Shown: positions 33,751 to 43,100 of the stretch, piece after piece
Layout of the letters: every line of letters begins with the position of its first letter
Numbering within the stretch: position 1 is the first letter of the stretch
Assembly (NCBI GenBank): GCA_900642245.1
Contig: CAAAJI010000012.1
Coordinates: 149,317 to 213,316, forward strand
Direction of reading: 5' to 3'
Length of the DNA: 64,000 nucleotides
From: Fragilaria radians
Lineage: Eukaryota; Bacillariophyta; Fragilariophyceae; Fragilariales; Fragilariaceae
Notes under the pieces: generated by a model
Told to the model about the DNA's origin: nothing
The model's input: only the letters and a program-made list of their open reading frames with translations
Database searches by the model: none
Translations under genes and position numbers: made by a program

Positions 33751-35190
33751 ATGTCACCATTTCTTTTCCATCTTCTTCTCCTTCTTCTTTATACAGCTTC
33801 TATGGCCGAGCCTGGTACTTGTATGGATGAAAATTATGAAGTAGAGCTAAATCCCTTATCAGATTTCTCCAGGTCCGTCTTGGCTTCTTCCAAAACGTCG
33901 ACCTCACCGAATTCACCTCGCATCCGCCGTCAATATTTCCCACAAGCCGATGATCCACACATATGCTTAGCTTTCTTATCATGTTGTGATAGAACAGATC
34001 TCCTGAAACATACTATTGAGGGAGCCATTCGACACATGGAGAATGATGAACCTGAAGGACTGAAATATGAGATAGCATGGGTAGATAACGGATCAGACAA
34101 TGAACTTGTTCAAACAATCATGGATTCTTATCAGATTGAACATGCTCTACCACTGGATAAAAATCTTGGCCTCGCTTATGGAATGAATCTATTGATTCAT
34201 AATCTTTGCACTGCTCCTTATATATTGTTGCTAGAGGAGGATTGGCTCTATCTTGATGACTTAATTGTGGATCAAAGTAAAATAAGAAAATCTGTCATCG
34301 CATCTGCGATATCACTAACAGAAATGAACTTGGCTTCCTTTGATGGACGTCAAGTAATGGGAGTTTTTCTACGCCCTGAAACTTACCATACGTTTCTTTC
34401 TAAACCTTACATAGGAGAATGGATGGAAATCTACCCAAAATCGCTATTCGATAACGATTTCACACACGACCAAGTAGAAGAGCCTATTCGATATCAAGTT
34501 ATTTGTGCTGACTCAAGCGCGAATAGCCGTTACATATGGGGTAGCTATACAAATGGTGCAGGACTTTATCGACGAAGCGCCTTGAAAGACATAGGAAGAA
34601 TGTACGGTGAGGCAGGAGATGCATTTCATGATCGATACACAGAGGGAAATTATGCTTATAGAGCAGGTATAAAGTATTGCCATGCAGCTATTCAATTGGG
34701 CGATTGCTCAGATTTGGGCAACTTACGTTGTACCGCCGCATTTCAACATATTGGTGGAGGTCGCGGGACGTTACCCATGAAGCCACAAAATTTACAGTGT
34801 GCATCTGAGCTGTGGAACTTTGTGGGTACGCCTCTTTTCCATCTCTTTCTAAAAGCCATGGGAGATGCTGCCAACTTGTGCTCCAACGAAATGATGCGAT
34901 CTTTGAAAAAGGCTAGGGCAATTGAAATCAACAATCAAGAGTACAGAGAAGAAGTTAAAGAGCGAAACAAACAAGTTTTCGAGAAGGAGGAAGCTGAGAG
35001 AAAACGCTTGCTTTCTCAAGCTCAACAAATCCGGAACCTGGACAAGGACTGGGCTCGACAAAACATTGATTGGATGTCTGATTACACCGATGAGAAAATT
35101 GAAGAAGTAGCAGATAAAATGGAACGAATTGCGAAATCTCCTCATCCATTAGCAGGATTTTGGGATAGTCATGGAAGGCCTCTTGTTTAA
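33751..35190 (+). CDS. GT2-like glycosyltransferase with signal peptide
   Basis: A 479-residue protein. The frame opens with TTG at 33724; the ATG at 33751 starts a signal peptide (MSPFLFHLLLLLLYTAS), so I use it. A nucleotide-sugar-binding GT-A fold is indicated by ICLAFLSCCDRTDLL (71-85), VDNGSD (111-116), KNLGLAYGMN (137-146) and the acidic LLEEDWLY (160-167), which stands where GT2 enzymes have DxD. The central part has several Cys and a Gly-rich loop. The C-terminal ~100 residues are a charged coiled-coil-like helix (EVKERNKQVFEKEEAERK). It probably works in the ER or Golgi lumen. Donor and acceptor are unknown. The retroelement LTR ends just upstream, so the promoter may have been altered. 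Confidence 0.72.
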   Translation: MSPFLFHLLLLLLYTASMAEPGTCMDENYEVELNPLSDFSRSVLASSKTSTSPNSPRIRRQYFPQADDPHICLAFLSCCDRTDLLKHTIEGAIRHMENDEPEGLKYEIAWVDNGSDNELVQTIMDSYQIEHALPLDKNLGLAYGMNLLIHNLCTAPYILLLEEDWLYLDDLIVDQSKIRKSVIASAISLTEMNLASFDGRQVMGVFLRPETYHTFLSKPYIGEWMEIYPKSLFDNDFTHDQVEEPIRYQVICADSSANSRYIWGSYTNGAGLYRRSALKDIGRMYGEAGDAFHDRYTEGNYAYRAGIKYCHAAIQLGDCSDLGNLRCTAAFQHIGGGRGTLPMKPQNLQCASELWNFVGTPLFHLFLKAMGDAANLCSNEMMRSLKKARAIEINNQEYREEVKERNKQVFEKEEAERKRLLSQAQQIRNLDKDWARQNIDWMSDYTDEKIEEVADKMERIAKSPHPLAGFWDSHGRPLV

Positions 35191-36067
35191 ATCCAACCAA
35201 GTCCATGGATTCTTTTAGATTATTGACCTCGTCAAATAGTTCATGATTGAGCAACGACAATTTTGTTCATACGTAATTGAGGGTCAACTTTAATGTTTAA
35301 TTTTTAATTTTGAAATGCTTCTATAGTCTACTAAACAATTAAAGTATTTATTGTGTGATATTATAGTTATACCTTTTCTATGAAGTTAGTGTGTAAATAA
35401 ATTCCTTCGCTGATGACATTTGGGAGTCAATTAATATTCGTTTGTATTGTGTTCAATAAAGTTCTTTCTAACGCTGACATTCATGAATACAGGCTACTCT
35501 GAATAAAAAACGCAATCAAGTTTAGAATACATGTAATTTGACACTCCATCCTTTTGAAAATTGCCTCAAGCTTACACCACTTTACTTTGAAGACGTGTTT
35601 CATGAGGTCTCTTCTTAGATTTTCTTCCTTCCTCTTACATGACTTTTCATGATGAATTTGTGAAAACGTATGGAATAACTCCTAGATGGAAACTTTGACT
35701 TTTCTGATAAACCCACAACTCATTTTCGGTTCAACATCAGAGGTATCACCTTAGCTCAATTTGAAAAATTAATTTAGAGGTGTTTCAATTATAATCAATT
35801 CTTATCGTTAAATACGCGAATGTTTCGGAATGTAACAATTCTATATTTGGTATACATTCTATACCGTGACCGGGTGGAACTAATCCACCTATTATTCATC
35901 CGAAATCCGATGCCATGCACCATTGTCCGTATGCAAACAAGGGAACATTGTGCAATTTGAAAACAAGTCACTTTGCACTTAGTATTATTTTTGCTATGTC
36001 TAGTAACGTAGTAACAGTAACCTCTTGACAATTATTTTCTTGATAAACTACTTTTGTGTTTCCAACG
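35191..36067. other. Intergenic DNA, no gene seen
   Basis: AT-rich region between two genes of the same orientation. It should hold the 3' UTR of the glycosyltransferase and the promoter of CDC123. No specific site is recognised. Confidence 0.45.
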
Positions 36068-37120
36068 ATGGCAGAAGTCTCCGTCTCATCAAGCAAACTT
36101 CCATGTCCATCAGTGGATGAAATATTGGCTTGTCAACTATCTAATTGGTATGAAAGATTTCGAAACCTACCAAAAGAGGAATACCGTCGTACTAGGGTTA
36201 CAATCAAGTCAGCAATACTACAGGTTCCACAGCATTTTATCGATTATATTTTGAGTGACGGTGTTAACCTCCCTAAAGGAGTGAATGATGTATCAACTTA
36301 CATATCGAAGGTATCGACAGATGATGAGTGGGGTGAAGATGACGGTGACAACGACAGCGATAATTCAAAGGAGATGTTTGATTTATCGGAATTAACAGAG
36401 TCCATTCAATTAAAATTGGATTCCTTGGGAGGAGAAATAATGCCAAAGTTAAATTGGTCAAGTCCCAAGGATGCATCATGGATCAATGGCGGCTCTCTCA
36501 AATGTCATACTCCAGGAGATGTCTACATTCTTTTGAAGAGTAGTGACTTTATCCTTCACGATATTCTTCACTCCTTTGACAACGCAAGGGGTGAAAGGCC
36601 TTCGAATTTTCAATATCAACTGATACTGCGCCAATGGTGTAACTTCAATCCCAGTATGGAATTTCGTTGCTTTGTTTGGAATCGAAGTGTCATTGCAGTA
36701 TCTCAAAGAAATCATACACAATATTTTCCTCATCTTCAAGATCAATTGTATTCCATCGAAACCAACATTCTCGATTTCTTCGATGATTATGTCTACGACA
36801 ACTTTTCAGAAAGCGGAAACTATTGCTTTGATGTATATATTGATAAAAATAATCTGATATGGTTGATTGATTTCAATGTATGGGGCTCACAAACAGATTC
36901 CTTACTTTTTTCTTGGGAAGAACTAATCGAAATATCACTCCAATCCCATGTTAATATTTGCGATATTCCTTGTCCCCAGGTTAGGATTGTCAAAACGAAG
37001 AATGAAGTTCATCATGACCCTCTCGCGTCGTACCGTGCACCCATTGATGTAGTTGACTTGGCAACAGCATCTGATCCAGACATAATGGCATTTCGAGAAT
37101 TTATGACGTCAGGAAAATAG
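36068..37120 (+). CDS. CDC123: CDC123 (D123) eIF2-assembly protein
   Basis: A 350-residue protein from the ATG at 36068; the frame opens 12 bp earlier with GTG. CDC123 binds eIF2-gamma and is needed to assemble the eIF2 trimer in the cytosol. Family features in order are: an N-terminal CQLSNWYERFRNL; ILQVPQHFIDYI, LPKGV, an acidic DDEWGEDDGDNDSDN loop, and MPKLNWSSPKDASWI. These lead to the conserved VYILLKSSDFILHD strand, LILRQWCNFNPSMEFRCFV, AVSQRNHTQYFP and the metal/ATP-binding YCFDVYIDKNNLIWLIDFNVW near the C-terminus. Length is normal and no intron is visible. It converges with PRL1. Confidence 0.95.
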   Translation: MAEVSVSSSKLPCPSVDEILACQLSNWYERFRNLPKEEYRRTRVTIKSAILQVPQHFIDYILSDGVNLPKGVNDVSTYISKVSTDDEWGEDDGDNDSDNSKEMFDLSELTESIQLKLDSLGGEIMPKLNWSSPKDASWINGGSLKCHTPGDVYILLKSSDFILHDILHSFDNARGERPSNFQYQLILRQWCNFNPSMEFRCFVWNRSVIAVSQRNHTQYFPHLQDQLYSIETNILDFFDDYVYDNFSESGNYCFDVYIDKNNLIWLIDFNVWGSQTDSLLFSWEELIEISLQSHVNICDIPCPQVRIVKTKNEVHHDPLASYRAPIDVVDLATASDPDIMAFREFMTSGK

Positions 37121-37361
37121 CCTTCCCAGGAGGAGTAACAAAAGAAATATTGACCACGACATGATGATTGACTCTACTTCTTAAATCAAATTATCCTTGA
37201 TTTATGTAATTTATAGAAAAGGGACTATACGATACAAACCAGTCGTTAAACAAATCTAGAGTTGAACTGCCATTTCTTCATAGATTAAACAACAAGCTCA
37301 TATCTTTTGCGTGAAACGAATGTGTAAGCTGTATTACTACTCTATATCTTAATTTATAAGC

Positions 37362-38747
37362 CTAATACCTCATCTTTGTTTCTGCAATACATTGCTTACG
37401 CCAACTGACCATATCGATTGGGTGGGTTTCGTCAGAGGCTTCCGGATCTGCTTTCCAAATCTTGACGGTTTTATCTGCTTCACATGTCACCAGTCGGGTA
37501 CCCGTCAAATCAAAAGCAGTAGCGAATATTCCATTTTCTGCCTCCAGTGAACCAGGCTGCGCAGTCGTCGACGTTGATTGAAAGCAATACCCTGTTTCAT
37601 AGTCGCGAAACTGTAGGGATCCATTATCGCCTCCGCTGACAAGAACACCATCATCATTCACGGCGAGCGCATTCACAACTGCATTATGGCCACGGAAGCT
37701 CTTAAGAAATCGCCCATCCTTACCCTGCCACTTCTTCAAACAATCTGGAGCACCACTTAGGAAGGTATATTCAAAGGATGGCTGCGTAAGAGCGCGGACT
37801 GACTTCATATGATGCGTCAGTGTGGTAAAGCATTTCCCAGCGGCCAAGTCCCACATACGAATCGTGGTATCATGTGAGCCCGTAATGATTTGAGGATCCG
37901 TGGATTTTGTCAAGATTGATGCTATGGTATGATCATGGCCAGACAAGACATGGATTTGATTTTTACTTCTCATATCCCAAACACGTGCAACAGCATCACG
38001 ACCACCTGTGACCAAAACATCTAGTGTGGGGTGCAACGATAGTGCGAATATGCCTGATAAATGTCCATGATAATGACGAATGACTTGATTGGTCTCAAGG
38101 TCCCAACACTTCACTTGCTTATCTTCACCCGCAGAAAAGAGATAGGGATGTCTATCGGAAAATGCTAATCCCCGTACCGGAGATATGTGACCAGTCAATG
38201 TGAGTTTAAGAGCATCAGATGCGCCGACACTAGCCTTGGCAAGATCCCAAATCTTGATGACTCGGTCTCCGCCTCCCGTAGCAAACATTTCGTTGGTAGG
38301 ATCAAATGCCACACTACGAACCCATCCCAGATGAGATGACAGAACCGTGGAAAGTTTCCATGGTGCATGCCATTTAGGAGTAGGAATCGATGTTTCCTGT
38401 CTAGCCTTGACTAGAATTCCCTGTGGCTTGTTTTCTTCGGCTTCTTTCGCTTCTTGGTACTTTGCAAGAACGCTTAGTGTCGACTGAATCTTAGAAGAAG
38501 AAACTTCAGACTTCTTAGAATTATCAGCCAAGGTTGAAACAACGAGAGACGACTCTTCCTTGGCATCTACGATCCCAGGGGATGTCTGATAATTATATTG
38601 AGTCCGAAGTCGGCGTGCCATCGCCACTTCTCGGATATTTTGATCTACTGGCGGCAGAAAGGCATCTTGAGGTGATCGATCAAAAAGTCCACGAGATCTT
38701 TTGAGTGAGTAACGAGCTGAGTCTGGGGCTAGGCTAGATAGTGGCAT
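37362..38747 (-). CDS. PLRG1: PRL1/PLRG1/Prp46 WD40 splicing factor
   Basis: A 461-residue protein from the ATG at 38747. It is the Pleiotropic Regulator 1 subunit of the Prp19-associated (NTC) complex in the spliceosome. The N-terminal ~125 residues are low-complexity with a conserved [11 protein letters not shown] piece. Seven WD40 repeats follow from [12 protein letters not shown]. Clear repeat ends include [52 protein letters not shown] and, last, VKIWKAD. The [19 protein letters not shown] segment is characteristic of PRL1/PLRG1. No intron is visible. It shares a 315-bp divergent region with the patatin-like gene. With USP39 it is one of two spliceosome genes in the window, 12 kb apart and not co-transcribed. 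Confidence 0.95.
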   Translation of the reverse strand: MPLSSLAPDSARYSLKRSRGLFDRSPQDAFLPPVDQNIREVAMARRLRTQYNYQTSPGIVDAKEESSLVVSTLADNSKKSEVSSSKIQSTLSVLAKYQEAKEAEENKPQGILVKARQETSIPTPKWHAPWKLSTVLSSHLGWVRSVAFDPTNEMFATGGGDRVIKIWDLAKASVGASDALKLTLTGHISPVRGLAFSDRHPYLFSAGEDKQVKCWDLETNQVIRHYHGHLSGIFALSLHPTLDVLVTGGRDAVARVWDMRSKNQIHVLSGHDHTIASILTKSTDPQIITGSHDTTIRMWDLAAGKCFTTLTHHMKSVRALTQPSFEYTFLSGAPDCLKKWQGKDGRFLKSFRGHNAVVNALAVNDDGVLVSGGDNGSLQFRDYETGYCFQSTSTTAQPGSLEAENGIFATAFDLTGTRLVTCEADKTVKIWKADPEASDETHPIDMVSWRKQCIAETKMRY

Positions 38748-39062
38748 ACTTTAATTCTTCCTAGAATCATCGATGTTGACCACATATCATAATTGCGAAT
38801 AATTAACTCGATCTCTAACAATCCCGTCGTTTACCTGGTTTTATCACGGAGAGAATTCCACAAAGAACACGAGTTCGACATAATCAATTGGTGTTGAACA
38901 AGAAGCAGGAAACAGCTTGATTCTACGTCATCGTGACGACATGGAGACAAACCCAATATATCATATTTGCGAACCCAAAACGCGAAAAACGGAGGATAGC
39001 CATGAAATGGAATGACTCTCACTTTTCCTTCCTCAAGTTAAACGTAATGCAGGGGTACCAAG
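38748..39062. promoter_or_regulatory. Divergent promoter region with CGTCA-TCG-TGACG palindrome
   Basis: This 315-bp region separates PRL1 (minus) and the patatin-like gene (plus). At 38926-38938 it holds CGTCATCGTGACG, two CRE-type half-sites in inverted orientation with a 3-bp spacer, which could bind a bZIP dimer. No binding data are available to me. Confidence 0.35.
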
Positions 39063-40085
39063 ATGTTATCAAAGCTTGAGTTACAATCCAATCTGAAACC
39101 TGTAATCATCAACAAGATATTGCGTCGTATCATCCAGATCTTGATCTTTTTTCTTCAATGTACTTTCGTTTTTCTTGTCATATGCGCAATCGTACTGCTA
39201 TTGGCAACCCGATCTCCATTGCATCTCATATATAACCGTATTGATCCAGCAGGTCCTGGAAGTGTTTACGTACAAGGTAAGTTGATACAGTAAATGTTTT
39301 TCGCTACCAAAATACGATGTGAACTTACTATATGGCATTGAAACGAAACAAAGGAGGTGGGTTTGCCGGATTTTGGTTTCAGTTGGGTCTTCTACAGGCA
39401 ATGCCAAGTCTCGACAAATTCGATTTTTACTGCTACTCCTCCGGTTGTCTCAGTAAGTCGCATATATTTCAGAAATGTAATTCAAGAAGACAATCTCACA
39501 ACCTCTCCTAAGGCCTATTGGTTACCTTTTTAGACATTAACCTTGAAGAAGCATTTCGATCTGCCTATCATGCTCAAACTTTATGGAGAGCTGGGGAAAT
39601 ATCTCTCTATCAGATCGTTGAATACTTCTTGGATGAAGTTCTTAGGGAGGTAGCTGAAGTTGAACCGATGTTCTTAAAGCAAATGAATATCCTAATCACA
39701 ACGTCAGAAGAGGGTTCCATTGCACTTCAAGCGTCTACCGTTTACGACCTTAAAAATCTGTTGCTCAAAACAGTTTATATGTAAGTAATACAACAACTTG
39801 ACTTTTTCGACGAAATTTCTTATCGACACAAACAAAAACCTACACACATACAGCCCCTACATAACTGGACCAACTATCTTTCCGCCCAACGGTACGATGT
39901 ATGCTGACGGCGGATTTTCTATAATGCTTCATCCTGAGTGTGAATACACTATCACTGTCCCAACAAATCTACAAACGTTGATACACCTTTTCAACCCAAG
40001 CTTTGGCTTGAAGCAAGCCGAACATTTTTGGAATCTAGGGCAGGGATCAGATCACCCATTACTTGTTTTAAATAACACGTTTTAA
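39063..40085 (+). CDS. Patatin-like phospholipase, four exons
   Basis: Exons 39063-39276, 39354-39452, 39534-39780 and 39854-40085 all join at GT-AG introns (73-81 bp), and the phases agree to give 263 residues. An N-terminal membrane anchor spans about residues 24-48. The oxyanion loop QGGGFAGFWFQLG forms across the first splice, as in patatin lipid acyl hydrolases. The nucleophile elbow reads CYSSG, where the usual motif is GxSxG, so the first Gly is replaced by Cys. The catalytic Asp motif is present as YADGG. The active Ser would be the first Ser of YSSG. It probably acts on membrane or lipid-droplet acyl lipids. Patatins are usually longer, so this is a compact form. It ends 74 bp from the oppositely oriented surface-protein gene. 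Confidence 0.8.
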
Positions 40086-40158
40086 GATAGATGATAATTG
40101 GTTAGGCCATTACTTTCTTGACTTTCCAAAGAAAGATATAATAACGATATTGCGCATT

Positions 40159-43100
40159 TCAGTTTCTTCGTCTTGAGTTATCGTAAGAGTACGATTCACT
40201 TCCAAGATATGAAGAATAGGATGAATCCAAGTATGAGTCAGAACCATTAACTTTGTCTTGCTCCTCTTTTTGCCGTTGGCGATTCGAAAAAGTTTGCTGT
40301 GTGGATGTTTGATGACCTTTATTTGTTGCATTCTCAAGATCAGGTTCGCCAAAACCTTGATTTGAACCTGCTTCCCCGATTTCGTCATTATTACGCTCCT
40401 TCCCTGTTGCTCGATTTTTTTGACGATTTCTCCATGTCAATAACATGATCAAAAGACATAGCAGACCAAGCGATCCAACCACAATTCCTGCAAGTTTTGA
40501 AGCTGTCATATTGTTTGTGCCCCCATTACTCCCTTTATCTTTAGAGTTGTCAGAAGGTCTGGTAGAAGCACCTTCAGAAAGGTTCGTCCCATTTTGAGTG
40601 GTTACGTTCGTTCCATTATTGTCAGTAAGGTTCGTTCCACCAATTGAAGTACCTTCCGAAGACTGTCCTTCTTCGGAATTCATACTGTCGTCTCCGTCTA
40701 AGTATGTGTCTTGTGAGGGTATTTCAGATGGCAGATCAGAGCCGGAGGGTGAAAGAGATGGTATGGAGGATGGCAACAGAGATGGAATGACAGAAGCTAA
40801 AGTAGATGGAGTATCAGAAGCGTTTGTTGATAGAATGATCGAAGGCATTCGAGAGGCTGAGCATGATGGACAAAGGGATGGAAGGTCTGATGAAAACGAA
40901 GAGGGGATGAATGAGTTCATGGAAGCGGAGTTTGACCCAGGTTCAGAAGGAAGAGACGAAGGCATATCTGAAGGCCAAGAAGACCCAGAAGGGATGATTG
41001 AATTCATGGAAGCAGAGTTTGACCCAAGTAAAGAAGGAAGCAAAGAGGGGGAATCTGAAGGCCAAGATGATCCTGATGGGATCATTGATTTCATGGAAGC
41101 GGAACTTGACCCGTGTAAAGAAGGAAGAAACGAAGGGGAACCTGAAGGCCAAGATGATCCTGACGGGGCCTGATCTCTCATTGCCAGACTTTTAGCTGGT
41201 TCGAAATCAGAAATGACAAATAAAGGACTTTCTGAATCTATGCTTTCGAGTATATGCTGAAAGTATCCGTCACTTATACCTCGTTCGATGAAAGAAGAAA
41301 GTTGAGACTTAGCGTCATTTATGAGAGTCTTGTTATTGACGCTTACGGTAAACGAGGCTAGTATAACATAACAGTCATCAGAGTAGAAGACATCCTCACA
41401 AGAGGTTTGTTCGACATCGTCAATTCTGGAATTTCCCGGATGGTATGAAAAGAATGACTTTCCAACGACTTGATCAACCAGACTTTCAAACGCGATTTTC
41501 AGTGTCTCATGCATACTACCCCCAGGCTGAAAAAAAGAATATGAAAATGATCGCCTCGACGCCAGAGTGAACGTATTAGAAATCATGACTTCGTTGGAAC
41601 GTGATCTTTGAAAATCCTTTTCCCCATTTGCCTTAAGCGAAAGGTCAGAGTTTAATGCAAATTCGCTTGGCTTTCGGGAGATAAGAGATTGCATATTTTC
41701 CAAGTAATATTGCTGAATTTGTGCCGCAGTTAACGAAGTATTAATTGGCAATGATTTGAAAGAAGTAACAATAGTAAAACATTTTCTTTCTCCCTTGTCG
41801 TTCCCTGAACTAGATAGGAAGATATGCGCGGCTGAATTGTCACTCTCTCGAGTTTGAAAATAGGAAGGATCCGCTAAGTGCTGGTCACGATCGAAAATAT
41901 TGTGAAGCCTAGTGACATTTCCACTAGCTGTCATTCTATTTTCTAAGGTCTCAAGTGATAACTCTTTGTTTAACGTTGGAAGGCTTTTTGTCTCAGGCAA
42001 ACTATGCATGATACTTGAAATATCTCTCTCAACTGAATCTAGTCCTTTGCTGATCTTTGCTACACTTTCGATTCTCATATCACTTTCTTGAAAAGGAAAT
42101 TCACGCTGTGGTTTGGCGGGAACATTGACAAATCCCCTTTTTAGGTTTCGAAAACCTCGAACTAATGATTTTTCATTTGCTTTCTCCTTTGTTTTGATAT
42201 TGTTGCCTGTATTTGAAGTCATGACTGAGTTGATTATCAGGCCACTTGATTTCTGTTGAATCCCAACAACAGGACAATGCACTTCAGACTGTTGTGCAAT
42301 TTTCACACTTTCTTCCAGGAGAAACGCAGAAAAGTCAAAATAATCGCTTATATTAAGTACAAAATGCATCAATCCCGTACTGATTTCGTCAATAGATACA
42401 CTGGAGCTCGAAGAAATTGAGAATTCCAGATGAACGTCAACTGGATGAATGGTTAACTTCCTCCTCTGTACAATATCCAAAAGATGTGGCGGATTTTGAT
42501 TGTATATTGATTCAAGCAGCGCACCTCGAAGAATTAAGGAATCAGTCAGACCTTTTAGATATGTCACTGCCCTTTTGGCATCGATTGTGCTACTGGCGTA
42601 AACGACATAAAAATCTGCTTTCACGTCAATGCATTCATTATCACCTTTTGTAGAAGAGCAAATATATACATTCACATCTGATAATGAGTAATTGCAAAGT
42701 TTGAGACTTTGGTATCGACCAAAAACTTCTGCGTCATTCACATCATTCACAAGATTTTCAATCATTGCACCAAATCCAATATTTATGTTCCTTAAAAGCG
42801 ACAACGAATCACTTGCATTTGTAGATAATACGAAAGACGTTGACACGGATACAACTTGTGAGGTGGGAATTTCTCGCCCTGAAATCTTTTCATTTGTCTT
42901 GATAACTAATGGGAAAGTAGAGTTCATGGAAAGTACAATATCTTGAAATATGCCATCGGCTATGGATGATTCTGTTAAGCTGCTTAGTCGTCTTTGAATG
43001 TCCAACTCATTCACTCTAATGCTATCAATAGAAACCGTGTAACTGGCTAAAATGCTACAACATATTGAATATGCACTTCCGTGACAATTAAATTCCGTGT

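Noticed and set aside
40598..41173. 191-codon acidic plus-strand frame with repeats
   Set aside because: It is the antisense of the PSxxPS stalk repeats. The minus-strand frame is far longer and has a signal peptide and membrane helix.
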